DNA of 64,000 bases from Acidobacteriota bacterium (GTDB taxonomy: Bacteria; Acidobacteriota; Terriglobia; Acidiferrales; UBA7541), in contig QHZD01000025.1 in assembly GCA_003225315.1 (NCBI GenBank), forward strand, positions 59,818 through 123,817, read 5' to 3'. Below, piece by piece: positions 8,896 through 17,916 of the stretch. The notes under the pieces are model-generated. The model was given only the letters and a program-made list of their open reading frames with translations. It made no database searches and was not told where the DNA came from. Every line of letters starts with the position of its first letter. Position 1 is the stretch's first letter. The translations under genes and the position numbers were made by a program.

Positions 8896-9852
8896 TCAGT
8901 TGTGTTTCATGAACTCGCCCTTATGGCCAGTCAGCGAGTTGTAGAGCGTTTCGATAAACGCATCGGCGTTGACGAACTGGCCGGAGAACTTTTCCCATGG
9001 CGCGAGAATTTTCTCCTGCTTCATCTGGTCCAGCGTTTTGTGACTGTCGATGGCTTTCTGCACGACGGCGGAAGTTTCCTTCAGCATTTTGGTGAACGCC
9101 CGCACATCGTCAAGATTTGAGAGCGCGCCGTGGCCCGGGATCACTTTCACGTCGGCCGGCAACTGCGCGGTGGCTTTTTCCATAGCGTCGATCATGCCTT
9201 GCACGCTGCCGCCGCTGGCCACGTCAATGAACGGGAATCCGTAGCGCACGAAGTCGTCGCCCATGTGCACGACATTGTTTTTCGGGAAGAAAATGATGGA
9301 ATCGCCGTCGGTGTGGCCGGAGGGAAAGTGCAGCGCGCGAATATCCTCTCCGTTCAGATGGACGGTCACATCGTGCTCGAAGGTGATAATCGGCAGCCCC
9401 GCTTTCTCAGCAGGCTTCACTTCCATCTTGATGGAGCCGCCATTACCCGCCGTGCCGCCGAATTCGAGGCGCTTGCGGACATTATCCTGCGCGATCAGCG
9501 TGGAGCCCGCATTGTTGAAGGGCACGTTTCCGCCCGTGTGGTCCCCGTGGTAATGCGTGTTGATGACGAAGCGCACGGGCTTGTCCGTAATTTTCAATTC
9601 CTTGAGCGCGGCCTGGATTTTATCCGCCAGCGGAGCGAATTGGTCGTCCACAATGATTATGCCGTCTTCGCCCACGGAGGCGGCGATGTTGCCGCCCTGA
9701 CCTTCGAGCATGTAGATGTTACCGGAAACCTTGGTCGCCTTGATTTGCACTTTGGAAAAGTCCGGCTGCTGCTGCGCGGCGGCAGTTTGCCCACAAACCA
9801 GCGCCGCGCCCGCCAGTGAAAGAATCATCCAAGCCCGCACCTTGCTGCTCAT
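8896..9852 (-). CDS. Secreted MBL-fold metallo-hydrolase
   Basis: 318 residues with a signal peptide (AWMILSLAGAALVCGQTAAAQ). The zinc motif NTHYHGDHTGGN (HxHxDH) near residue 100, the later FPSGHTDGDS His and the GHGALS His make a complete metallo-beta-lactamase-fold site. Overall form resembles periplasmic MBL hydrolases of the subclass-B3/QuinoP-associated type. The start is supported by an SD of GGAGGAG close upstream. A beta-lactam substrate cannot be assumed. An FAD oxidoreductase starts 1.2 kb further up the same strand but faces an independent start. Confidence 0.88.
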   Translation of the reverse strand: MSSKVRAWMILSLAGAALVCGQTAAAQQQPDFSKVQIKATKVSGNIYMLEGQGGNIAASVGEDGIIIVDDQFAPLADKIQAALKELKITDKPVRFVINTHYHGDHTGGNVPFNNAGSTLIAQDNVRKRLEFGGTAGNGGSIKMEVKPAEKAGLPIITFEHDVTVHLNGEDIRALHFPSGHTDGDSIIFFPKNNVVHMGDDFVRYGFPFIDVASGGSVQGMIDAMEKATAQLPADVKVIPGHGALSNLDDVRAFTKMLKETSAVVQKAIDSHKTLDQMKQEKILAPWEKFSGQFVNADAFIETLYNSLTGHKGEFMKHN

Positions 9853-9918
9853 TTAGCTCCTCCTCAGGAATGCGCGGGGGATTCTATCATTGCGAGCACC
9901 GCACAACCGCTATTTGGA

Positions 9919-11127
9919 TTATTCCCAGGACGGCAGCGCGCGCCGGGCGAGGAGCGCTTCCGCGGCCCACTTGCCGAGATAGACAGACAGCGCTACGCCA
10001 TGGCCGTTGTAACCAACGAGGATCATCACCTGCTTGCTGCAAGGATGGCGGCGGAAGATGGGGAGCATTTTTTCCGTCAAGAGAATCGGGCCGCCCCAAT
10101 GGTGCGTAATGCGCACGGACTCAAGCGCGGGATGCAAGTTGCGGACGCGGTTTTCGAGCCAGCGGATACGGTCCGCGGATTGGCCACGGCGCACATCGTA
10201 GTGGCGCAAGTCGCGCGCGACGTTTTTCTTCGAGCCATCGCCAAGAGGAAAACGAGACGGCGTTCCGACGTAAGGCGGGACGAGCCCGGCGCCGAAAATG
10301 ACGCCGTTTGATTCGAGCAAGCGTCCCCACAAATAGGGCAAATCAACGGTGTAAAACGGGCGGCGCGACCCGAGGCCGATGGCTTTGAGCTGCGCGGCGG
10401 AAAGCGGCGCAGTGGCTAGCGCAAAGGTGAGTTTCGGCGCGGCAGCCGCGCGCAGGCCAGGCAGTTTCAGGGACAACGCGTTGGTCGCGAGAAGGACCTG
10501 CCCAGCGCGAATTTCTTTTTGCTGAATGCGGTCGCGGAATTCATGGCGCACGCGAAGGCGCACCGGATTCGCGAAGTCCACTGAACGAACTTCGGCGCGC
10601 TCGACGATTTGAGCGCCGGCGTTCTCCGCTGCGCGCGCAAGGCCGGCGACGACTCTGCCTGGGTCCACCGTGCCACCGGGCACAAGGCGGACGACTATTA
10701 GTTCGCCGGAGTCGTTCCACGAAATCGGCGAATCCCCTGCCGAAGCGGAATGGCCGAGCTCCCAGACGCCAGGAAGCGTTAGCCGCGAGTTAATGCGCAG
10801 AGCGTCGAGAATTTTCTTGTAGCCTGCGAGCACGTCACCGAGTCCGGGGAGCTGTCCAGCCGCGGTTTCTGAAAGCGCCATGCCGCCCGTGCGGCCGCTG
10901 GCGCCATCACCGAGCGAAGCAGACTCCAGCACCAGAACGGACTTCCCGGGAGCAAACCGGCGCAACCACGCTGCTGCGGAAAGGCCGGAGAAGCCGCCGC
11001 CAACAATCGCGAAGTCCACTTGATCCGGAAGAGAGCTCGGGGCAGGACGGAAATCAACCCTCCAGGGTGGCGTGCCCCAAGGATGGGCTTTGCGAATCGT
11101 GGTATTGCGATGAGCTTTGCGCCGCAT
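9919..11127 (-). CDS. FAD-dependent oxidoreductase (DAO/PuuB-like)
   Basis: 402 residues from ATG 11127; the in-frame extension to 11235 is a poor N-terminus. A dinucleotide-binding GxGxxG motif is in VDFAIVGGGFSGLSAA near residue 40, followed by LVLE and GASGRTGGM (flavin contact). The C-terminal half has ILLTEKMLP and a GYNGHGVALS FAD-closing motif, as in glycine oxidase and gamma-glutamylputrescine oxidase relatives. It would oxidise an amine or amino acid with flavin. It may be cotranscribed with the membrane protein ending at 11213 (86-nt gap). Confidence 0.82.
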   Translation of the reverse strand: MRRKAHRNTTIRKAHPWGTPPWRVDFRPAPSSLPDQVDFAIVGGGFSGLSAAAWLRRFAPGKSVLVLESASLGDGASGRTGGMALSETAAGQLPGLGDVLAGYKKILDALRINSRLTLPGVWELGHSASAGDSPISWNDSGELIVVRLVPGGTVDPGRVVAGLARAAENAGAQIVERAEVRSVDFANPVRLRVRHEFRDRIQQKEIRAGQVLLATNALSLKLPGLRAAAAPKLTFALATAPLSAAQLKAIGLGSRRPFYTVDLPYLWGRLLESNGVIFGAGLVPPYVGTPSRFPLGDGSKKNVARDLRHYDVRRGQSADRIRWLENRVRNLHPALESVRITHHWGGPILLTEKMLPIFRRHPCSKQVMILVGYNGHGVALSVYLGKWAAEALLARRALPSWE

Positions 11128-11212
11128 GGCATTTCTTTGATGCCGGGAGAATGCCGTGCGTGGCGAGATTTTCCGCGCACTCTTTGAAAGCCTTTTGCGT
11201 GCCGTCGTCCGA

Positions 11213-11803
11213 TCAAGTTCTTGGCGCCGAGACACGGGAGAAGAGAACGGCGATTATGGCGAGAGCGCTCACCAGCAGAGGAAACCACACCGGCGAAAGC
11301 CAGGGCACAGGGATCAAAAAGAGTACGTCTGGATCTCTGACCGAAACGGGCCAACGCACCGTGGCCCAAAGAGCAGCGTAGTACACGATGTCCCAAATGG
11401 CGAAGGTCCAAAGGAAAACGGCGGCGCGGGCTCTGGAGTTAGCGGAAGTGAGCAAGGCAACGGTGAACAACATAACGATTGTAGCGGCTTCGCGAAGGAC
11501 TTCGAGCGTGAGCAGACTCTTCGGGAATTGCGTAGTCGCCTGGGATTGAACGTAATACTGTCCTGACATGCGAACAACGTCCGCGAGCGTTCCCTGATAT
11601 CCGGGGAGCAGTCCGGTGGCTGCGCGCAGATAGACGACGACCACAGCTTCCAGAAATCCGAACGCCGCCGCAAACACGCCACTGATTGCTAACTGCCGCA
11701 CCGTGACGGCCACGCCTCCGCGACGCCACGAGAACCACGCAAGCGGCGGAATCAGAATGATGAAATTCACCCACCACGGCTGGGCGACGAGTGCGATGGC
11801 CAT
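11213..11803 (-). CDS. Conserved-looking multi-pass membrane protein, unknown function
   Basis: 196 residues with about five hydrophobic segments (near 8-25, 36-58, 104-120, 128-146, 168-190). The loop GYQGTLADVVRMSGQYYVQSQ lies between segments 2 and 3. No SD is seen; a TAGAAT box sits six bases ahead of the ATG, so the mRNA may be leaderless. No family recognised with confidence. The GGDEF protein gene begins upstream on the same strand. Confidence 0.65.
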   Translation of the reverse strand: MAIALVAQPWWVNFIILIPPLAWFSWRRGGVAVTVRQLAISGVFAAAFGFLEAVVVVYLRAATGLLPGYQGTLADVVRMSGQYYVQSQATTQFPKSLLTLEVLREAATIVMLFTVALLTSANSRARAAVFLWTFAIWDIVYYAALWATVRWPVSVRDPDVLFLIPVPWLSPVWFPLLVSALAIIAVLFSRVSAPRT

Positions 11804-11877
11804 GGAATGATTCTACTGTGAGTCGAGGCAAAGAAGTTCGAGGAGCGAAGAGAAAAACAAGCCGTCGCGATGTGGCC

Positions 11878-13269
11878 CTACTGTCCAGTGAGCTGGTGAA
11901 AGTCTCTTTTCTTCGACGAGCCCTTCTTAAGATACAGGGCCCGGTCAGCCGCGCCGAAAAGGTCAGCGATGGTCTTGCCGTCGTGCGGATATACCGCGAT
12001 GCCGGTGCTTACCGTGACGGGCGGCTCGTCGCCATCCGTGCTGAGGCGCTCGGCGATTCGATTGGCGACACGTTGAGCCGCCTGGCCGTCTGCTTCGGGG
12101 AGAACGAGCACGAATTCGTCTCCGCCATAGCGAGCGGCAATGTCGACGGCGCGGCAATGAATGCGAAGAATATTTGCCAGCCGGCAGATGGCTTCGGTTC
12201 CCACGAGATGGCCGTAAGTGTCATTGATCTTCTTCAGCCCATCCAAATCGGCAACCACGATGGCAAACGACCGCGCCGTGCGTTCGTAGCGCTTGATTTC
12301 CGAGTCCAGGGCGTCGAGCAGCCGACGGTAGTTGGCGAGCCCTGTGAGCGGATCGGTGACCACCAATTGCCGCACGTATTCAGCGGCGCGCTTGTGCTCG
12401 CTGAATTCGGCTGCAAGCGCCATGGAAGTTACGGCCATGACGCCGACAAAAGATTGCAGCAACAGCAGCGATGTATTTTGCGACTCCCTTGCAAACGGGC
12501 CAAACCCGTGTGCCGTGCCCCAGGTGGCGATCGCTGCCAGGGCAAAAATGGCAGTCACCGCCTTTCGGCGGCCGAAGCGGAACGCGGCCCAGACCAGGAA
12601 AGGAATGCAAAGATATTCCAACGGATAATTTTTTACCGAAAAATCAAAACGGCCTCCGAACACAATCCAGCCCGTGGAAAACAACCCCAAAAACAGCAAA
12701 GCGAGTTCCGTGATTTGTTCGCGGCTCCAATGCACGCGAGGATTCTCGCACCAGAGCAGAACCAGGGGAGTGAAGACCACTCCGCCAACCGCGTCCCCTA
12801 GCCACCATGTTGACCAGATCGAGCCGTAAATTTTCCAGCTTGCGAGTCCTGCCACGGCCAGCGTGGTGACGCCCACCGTTGCGCTAATCATCGGGCTGAC
12901 CATTCCCGCCAAAACCGCAAACTTGAATATATCCTGGGCCCGTTGAAACGCTTGCTTCCCCGCGGCAAATCGCGTCACCAGATAGCTGCCGACCACTCCT
13001 TCGAGAGTGTTTCCCGCCGCGATGGCCAGCGACATAACCGCAGAACCAGCCGTGGTCAAATTCACCAGGAAAGCTCCCGCCAGGATGGCGGGCCAAACGC
13101 GGTAACCCAGGATAAGGAAAGCCGCGATGGAGATGCCGGTGCTGGGCCAAATGGCGGTCGCGCTGGCGTTCACGTGGGCGAGTTTTAGCCCAAGTTTTCC
13201 CGCCGCGAAGTAACCAGCGGCCAGAACCACGAGTGTGGGTATGTTTCCCAGAAAACGTGGGCGGGCCAT
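11878..13269 (-). CDS. MASE1-domain diguanylate cyclase (GGDEF)
   Basis: 463 residues from ATG 13269, fixed by a GAGGAGG SD; the longer frame to 13359 lacks one. The N-terminal ~280 residues are a MASE1 sensor of eight or so TM helices (WPSTGISIAAFLILG, STWWLGDAVGGVVFTPL). The C-terminal GGDEF domain has TDPLTGLANYR, an intact YGGDEF active site and an upstream RAVD that fits the RxxD inhibitory site exactly five residues before it. It should make cyclic di-GMP from GTP under product feedback. There is no EAL domain. The PilZ protein at 14999 is a possible reader of the signal nearby. Confidence 0.93.
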   Translation of the reverse strand: MARPRFLGNIPTLVVLAAGYFAAGKLGLKLAHVNASATAIWPSTGISIAAFLILGYRVWPAILAGAFLVNLTTAGSAVMSLAIAAGNTLEGVVGSYLVTRFAAGKQAFQRAQDIFKFAVLAGMVSPMISATVGVTTLAVAGLASWKIYGSIWSTWWLGDAVGGVVFTPLVLLWCENPRVHWSREQITELALLFLGLFSTGWIVFGGRFDFSVKNYPLEYLCIPFLVWAAFRFGRRKAVTAIFALAAIATWGTAHGFGPFARESQNTSLLLLQSFVGVMAVTSMALAAEFSEHKRAAEYVRQLVVTDPLTGLANYRRLLDALDSEIKRYERTARSFAIVVADLDGLKKINDTYGHLVGTEAICRLANILRIHCRAVDIAARYGGDEFVLVLPEADGQAAQRVANRIAERLSTDGDEPPVTVSTGIAVYPHDGKTIADLFGAADRALYLKKGSSKKRDFHQLTGQ

Positions 13270-13370
13270 GCGCCTCCTCGATTCGCAGGGTGGCATGCTT
13301 ACACTGTCTGTAGCCGTGGACAAGCTTCTCGTCAAGCCCAGAAGTAGAGCGCTGAGCACGCTTTGACAAG

Positions 13371-13391
13371 TGTACTAGAACTATCAGTACA
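13371..13391. promoter_or_regulatory. Inverted repeat in GGDEF/DoxX divergent region
   Basis: TGTACT and AGTACA form 6-bp arms around a 9-nt centre. A TTGACA lies at 13363-13368. The element sits between the leftward GGDEF gene and rightward DoxX gene and shares the string GTACTAGAACTA with the palindrome near 43387. Operator function is inferred. Confidence 0.4.
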
Positions 13392-13541
13392 TTTCAAAAG
13401 GGGATGCCTTCCCCTGGAATTGGCACTGGAACGCGCGGCTTCGGGAATCATCAGGATACCCTGCTCACGCAACGCGATAATGCTCGTCTATGTCGTTGCG
13501 CGACATAGTTGATGTCAAGCCCGCAAAATGGAGCCGACGTT

Positions 13542-13949
13542 ATGAATCTCAATAACCCCGTTGTTCCTCTGCTCGGACGCTTGATGATGACGTACATTTT
13601 CGCGACCAGCGGAATCGGAAAGATATTTGGCTGGTCCGGAAATGTGGCGTACATGAGCACCAGACATTTACAGATGATTCCGCTGCTGCTCGCTGTGGCG
13701 ATTGTAATTGAAGTGGCAGGTTCGCTATGTCTCGTAACAGGATACCAGGGGCGCATCGCGGCGTTTGTCATGTTCTGGTACACGACTGCGGTGACGATTC
13801 TGTTCCACAACTACTGGGCATCGGGCGAAATGATGGCCGCCATACAGGAAACGCACTTCCGCAAGAATCTGGTGATCATGGGCGGCTTGCTGATTCTGGC
13901 GTACAGCGGCCCGGGAAAATGGGCCCTGGGCCGGCGCGGCGATTCCTGA
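13542..13949 (+). CDS. DoxX-family membrane protein
   Basis: 135 residues from ATG 13542 (GGAG at 13530); a longer frame from 13509 is less likely. Four TM segments are predicted. The family features are GRLMMTYIFATSGIGKIFGW near the N-terminus, IEVAGSLCLVTGY in the second helix pair and HFRKNLVIMGGLLILA at the end. DoxX-like proteins are small inner-membrane proteins, some linked to thiosulfate or quinone redox chemistry; the role here is unproven. It stands alone, divergent from the GGDEF gene. Confidence 0.85.
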   Translation: MNLNNPVVPLLGRLMMTYIFATSGIGKIFGWSGNVAYMSTRHLQMIPLLLAVAIVIEVAGSLCLVTGYQGRIAAFVMFWYTTAVTILFHNYWASGEMMAAIQETHFRKNLVIMGGLLILAYSGPGKWALGRRGDS

Positions 13950-14003
13950 GTACCCCCAGTCCGTGAACAACAGCCGCTCCTCCATAGAGACGTTGAAGGC
14001 CGC

Positions 14004-14084
14004 TCAGGGGCGCCGGTCGCCGGTCCATTCCTGATGAAGCATCTCGCGAAACTTTTGAATCTTACCTGGGTCTGGGGCGCTCAT
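14004..14084 (-). pseudogene. 26-codon ORF, possible N-terminal remnant of a methyltransferase
   Basis: ATG 14084 has a good SD (GGAGG, 8-9 nt upstream) and starts MSAPDPGKIQKFREMLHQEW, stopping at 14004. The sequence reminds me of the N-terminal helix of acidobacterial class I SAM methyltransferases, but the rest of the gene is missing. It could also be a real microprotein. The surrounding 13950-14330 shows no other gene. Confidence 0.25.
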
Positions 14085-14330
14085 GAATGGCCTCCAAGCG
14101 AGGACTCTAACAGATGGCCAGCCTGTTCCGAATGGGCGCCCTTGGCCGTCGAACCTTTCTTGTCGGTCAAAATTTCCTAGGGAAAATACCTGAATGTAAG
14201 TTGCAGCTTTTCCTTTCTTGTCTGTGCGCCGAGGAAATGTTACGGATTCATAAGCCAACCAGGTTCTCTTGTGCGAGGACCGCCAGGAGCTTCCGCGAGT
14301 TTCGATTCTGGAAGGCATCTCGGGGGCACA

Positions 14331-14891
14331 GTGTCGAAAAGAAGCTTCTATGCTATCGCCTGCTCGGCGGCGGTGGGACTTATCCCGGTTATCTTTTTCT
14401 TGACGCGCCCGGGGGCGCTCAAAAGCCCGCTTGGCGATACCGCCAATAAGTCCTGGAACCGAGAGGCCATCGGGGCGACCTACGTGGCAACCCAGCTCAG
14501 AGAGATGGACAAAACTCATTCCACGCTGACTCTATCCTACGATCTAGAGAACAACACGGATTCCGATTTTCGCCTGGACGCTGGCCCAGGAATCGTGGTC
14601 CTTAGCAGGCTTGAAGCTGATGGGAGCTTGAGCCAGCAAGAGCCCGTGCGGTTGAGCTACCCGGTGTTTCTGCCGGCCAGGCAACATGCACGTCTGGCCA
14701 TTGAAATCACGCAGCCGTTCGCCTGGCCTTCCGAAGACAACCCCGCCTATATAGACAAGCTCAGGGAATTTGTGAAGCAGCGGCTGGCGAACGTCCAGGA
14801 ATTCGTTCTTTTTGATCAGTCCAGCCGCACCGAAGTCAAACTGCCCGGTGTGTGGCAGGAACTGCAGGAAACGGCGCAGGCGAGTTACTGA
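14331..14891 (+). CDS. Membrane-anchored hypothetical protein upstream of the PilZ-TonB gene
   Basis: 186 residues from GTG 14331, preceded by a G-rich SD-like stretch; an in-frame ATG at 14271 gives a poor N-terminus. A hydrophobic segment (FYAIACSAAVGLIPVIFFL) at residues 6-24 anchors or exports it. The rest is soluble and beta-rich: DLENNTDSDFRLD, then a long charged C-terminal helix. No family recognised. The gap to the PilZ-TonB gene is 107 nt, so they may be cotranscribed. Confidence 0.6.
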   Translation: MSKRSFYAIACSAAVGLIPVIFFLTRPGALKSPLGDTANKSWNREAIGATYVATQLREMDKTHSTLTLSYDLENNTDSDFRLDAGPGIVVLSRLEADGSLSQQEPVRLSYPVFLPARQHARLAIEITQPFAWPSEDNPAYIDKLREFVKQRLANVQEFVLFDQSSRTEVKLPGVWQELQETAQASY

Positions 14892-14998
14892 TGTCTGGCA
14901 AACGAATCGACAACAAAGAGATGCCAGGCGAGCGCTCACCCCGAAGAGTGTTGGGACTCTCGAGCGCGTTGGCACTTGCCACGGTGGGGAATTAAATT

Positions 14999-16480
14999 AT
15001 GCCCATTTCATCGGCAATTCAGAATTATGAAAAGCAGGCTGGCGAGCGGCGCGCTCGTTCAAGGGAACCGCTCAAATGGGTGGTCCTTACCTACTTCGGT
15101 CAGGACAATTGGGGCAAGCTGATTGACTTGAACGAAACTGGAATGCGCTTTGAATTCTATCAGGCCCCGTCTGACGGCAAACGGATCAACTTTAAGTTCG
15201 AAGCAATAGGCCTTTCACCGGCTTCGTTTGGCGGCGCGACCATCAAGGAATCGTTCCAGGCGGAGGGCGACGTCCGATGGACACTCGATTTTGAAAGGAT
15301 TGCTGGGGTGCAGTTTGCCAATCTAGCGGAAAACAGCCGCGACCAGATTCGCAAGTGGCTTTCCATCGAAGCCTCAGCTGATCCCGTTCCTGCAAACACC
15401 AACATGAAAAAGGAAGCGCCGGTTGCACTGTCAACGCCGCTCGAGCCTCTGCCGCCTCCTGCTGAAGCAATCCTCAAGGTAGACGAGAGCCAGTCGCCGC
15501 TCGACATCGGCTATGCAGTCTCCCGTGCGCCAGTCGTAGATACATCCTCTCCTCTCGTAGCAAAGATTCTCGAAGCAACCACGTTCGAGGCCTACTCCAG
15601 GATCTTCGAAGAGGAAGAAAAGGAGCAGCCAAATACTTCTCGCCCAATTCCGCGTATGCGCCGAACTCAGTGGATGGGTGCAATGATTGGTGTGGCGGCC
15701 ATGGTGGTGATTGTCGGCATCGGGATGACTGTTCCCCGGCTTGTCCGAAGGAATCATGCCGTCGATCAAATTCCGACTCCGGCTGTCGGCAAGGGCGAAA
15801 CTACTGGAGCCGAAAACGGCTCGGCGGCTGGGAATCCGCGCCCGTTCCTGGTGGAAGTCTTGGACGCCAACAACCGGCGGTGGCTCTTGTGGTTTGTCAA
15901 TAACGGCCCCAGCGATGAAACGACGCAAGCCTCCTACAAATCGCCGTTGCCTTCTTCTGGTGCGTCCGTAAAAAGTGACAGCCGCCCAAAGCAACCCGCC
16001 GCCACAGCGAAGTCTGCGACGCCTCACAAATTCACCTTAATCGTCCCCGAACCAAACCGGCCCAATGCGAATAGTTCGGCTGCGAATTCTGCCTCTCTCG
16101 CAGCCCCGGTAGTTCGTGATGAGCTGCAGGTGTCGCCAGAGGCGCCGATGACAAGCATTCTTTCCACTCACGCCGCGCCGAAGCCCGTCTCCGCGTCTCC
16201 GCCTATTGGCGGCCAGGTTCAGCCGGCGCGCCTCCTCAAGTCCGTGCAGCCCGTGTATCCGCAGATCGCCCGATCGAGCCATGCAGCGGGGGACGTCACC
16301 GTGGACGCGCTCATTGACGCAGACGGCAATGTCACCAATTTGAAAGCCGTGTCCGGCCCGCCGATTCTGCGGCAAGCGGCCATAGACGCCATAAAGCAAT
16401 GGAAATATGATCCTGCCCGATTGGATGGCCGGCCCGTGGCGATACACCTTACCTTGACGGTAAGATTTCACGGCGACTAG
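14999..16480 (+). CDS. PilZ domain - TM - TonB C-terminal domain fusion
   Basis: 493 residues. Residues ~15-125 form a PilZ domain, with the arginine motif ERRARSR and DLNETG in place of the usual D/N-x-S-x-x-G, a typical cyclic di-GMP-binding pair. A single TM helix (MGAMIGVAAMVVIVGIGM) follows near residue 225, then a Pro/Ser/Ala-rich periplasmic spacer. The last ~90 residues are a TonB C-terminal fold (PARLLKSVQPVYPQIARSS, GNVTNLKAVSGPP, AAIDAIKQWKY). The layout would let cytoplasmic cyclic di-GMP act on a periplasmic TonB-like domain. The start ATG at 14999 has GGGG upstream. Confidence 0.85.
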   Translation: MPISSAIQNYEKQAGERRARSREPLKWVVLTYFGQDNWGKLIDLNETGMRFEFYQAPSDGKRINFKFEAIGLSPASFGGATIKESFQAEGDVRWTLDFERIAGVQFANLAENSRDQIRKWLSIEASADPVPANTNMKKEAPVALSTPLEPLPPPAEAILKVDESQSPLDIGYAVSRAPVVDTSSPLVAKILEATTFEAYSRIFEEEEKEQPNTSRPIPRMRRTQWMGAMIGVAAMVVIVGIGMTVPRLVRRNHAVDQIPTPAVGKGETTGAENGSAAGNPRPFLVEVLDANNRRWLLWFVNNGPSDETTQASYKSPLPSSGASVKSDSRPKQPAATAKSATPHKFTLIVPEPNRPNANSSAANSASLAAPVVRDELQVSPEAPMTSILSTHAAPKPVSASPPIGGQVQPARLLKSVQPVYPQIARSSHAAGDVTVDALIDADGNVTNLKAVSGPPILRQAAIDAIKQWKYDPARLDGRPVAIHLTLTVRFHGD

Positions 16481-16528
16481 GTCACGCAAGGCGGTGCGGC
16501 AGTCCCGTTCGATTTGAATGCACCCGTG

Positions 16529-17410
16529 TCAACTCTTCCAGAATCTCATCACTGCGGAGTAGTCCAGGTCTTCCTTGGCGGCTCCTTTGACGTAATTGTA
16601 GGTTTCGCGCGCGGCGGCCGTAGCAGGTAACGCCACGCCAAGCTGATTGGCGAGGTCGAGCGCGAGGCCGAGATCCTTGTGCATGAGGCGCAGCGGGAAA
16701 CTCGGAACATATTCTCCCTTGAGAAGATTAGGTGCTTTCACGTCGAGTACACCGGAGCGCGCCATGCTGGATTGCATGACCTCCACGAGTTTTTCGCCCT
16801 GAATGCCCGCGCGGGTGACCAGAGCAAGAGCTTCGGCCAGCGCGTCCACTTGCAAAGCGAGAATCAAGTTCATCGCCAGCTTAACGGTTTGGCCGGCCCC
16901 GTTGGGGCCCAGATGAAACCATTTCTTCCCCATCACGCCCAGGATGGGTTCCGCCTCCTTCAGCGTATCGGCATCGCCGCCAATCATGAAAAGCAGTTCG
17001 CCTTTTTTTGCGCCCCAGTCGCCGCCCGTGACCGGTGCGTCTAGAAAACGCACACCTCGTTCCGCACAGGCCGCGGCGATCTTGCGCGCCAACGACGGCG
17101 AAATAGTGCTGGAGTCCACATAAATGCTGCCGTGCTCGAGCGCTTGCATCGCGCCGTTCGAACCCCACAAGACTTCTTCCAGCGCGGGAGGATCGCTGAC
17201 CATGGTGAGAAGAAAGTCGGAAGCGGCGGCAACTTCCTGCGGAGATTTTGCCAGTTTCGCGCCCGCGGCCACCAATTCATCGGCGCGCGAAGCAGTGCGG
17301 TTCCACACAGTAAGCGAGTGCCCGGCCTTGATGAGATTCATCCCCATAGGGCGGCCCATCAAGCCGAGTCCGATTAATCCAATTTTTTTTCTGCCAGCGG
17401 ATGATTCCAA
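16529..17410 (-). CDS. 3-hydroxyisobutyrate dehydrogenase-family oxidoreductase
   Basis: 293 residues if started at TTG 17410, chosen because a perfect AAGGAGG (17423-17417) lies six bases before it; ATG 17437 has no SD and gives nine extra residues. Rossmann motif IGLIGLGLMGRPMGMNL, then the family motifs DAPVTGGDWGAKKGEL (substrate binding) and GAGQTVKLAMNLI containing the catalytic Lys, and KDLGLALDLA. Members reduce or oxidise 3-hydroxy acids such as 3-hydroxyisobutyrate, tartronate semialdehyde or succinic semialdehyde with NAD(P). Exact substrate not set by sequence. Confidence 0.86.
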   Translation of the reverse strand: MESSAGRKKIGLIGLGLMGRPMGMNLIKAGHSLTVWNRTASRADELVAAGAKLAKSPQEVAAASDFLLTMVSDPPALEEVLWGSNGAMQALEHGSIYVDSSTISPSLARKIAAACAERGVRFLDAPVTGGDWGAKKGELLFMIGGDADTLKEAEPILGVMGKKWFHLGPNGAGQTVKLAMNLILALQVDALAEALALVTRAGIQGEKLVEVMQSSMARSGVLDVKAPNLLKGEYVPSFPLRLMHKDLGLALDLANQLGVALPATAAARETYNYVKGAAKEDLDYSAVMRFWKS

Positions 17411-17538
17411 AGGAGGCCTCCTTGAATTGGCGGGCATAATACAAGCCTGCGCATTTCTCAAAAAAGAGGACACGATTGTAGCCGAATCCCCACTGGAAAG
17501 TAGAGCCGGGAATCTTTCGAGCCGATCAGGCGAACGAA

Positions 17539-17916
17539 TCAGGCAGTTTTAGGACGGTGAGAGAGCGGAAGGATACCCGGCGCGCCACCAGCGGAAGCCG
17601 CAGCAGCGGCGGCGCTCAGAGGCTTTTCGGCGATGTCGGTCTCGACGGGAGCTTCGAGTGCAGCTTTGGAGGCTACTGGGACAGAAGTGGCATTTGCAGA
17701 GGCCCCGGAATCGGGCCTCTCCACGATGCGCACCAGATATTGGTAAGGAATTTCCCAGCGGAAATGTCTGTGCTGGCCGCGCTGGTCTAAATTCTGTTCG
17801 AGGAAAATGGAACGGCCGGAATCGGCCACGAAAGTGCCGGAAGCCGGCAGAAGAATATCGCCGGCGCGATATTGCACCTCCACGCGGCGCCCGAGAAAGG
17901 CGGAGTAGCGAGCCAT
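17539..17916 (-). CDS. Conserved-looking hypothetical protein, 125 aa
   Basis: From ATG 17916; a longer frame to 17955 is possible. The first ~65 residues form a compact, probably beta-rich domain (RRVEVQYRAGDILLPASG, SIFLEQNLDQRG, HFRWEIPYQYLVRI). The C-terminal half is a low-complexity Ala/Ser/Pro tail. No signal peptide, so cytoplasmic. The basic, barrel-like start recalls small regulatory proteins, but no named family can be assigned. Confidence 0.6.
   Translation of the reverse strand: MARYSAFLGRRVEVQYRAGDILLPASGTFVADSGRSIFLEQNLDQRGQHRHFRWEIPYQYLVRIVERPDSGASANATSVPVASKAALEAPVETDIAEKPLSAAAAAASAGGAPGILPLSHRPKTA

Noticed and set aside
14114..14449. 111-codon plus-strand ORF overlapping the anchored hypothetical
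   Set aside because: No SD or motif, and the overlapping frame from 14331 has a TM anchor and long continuous coding character.
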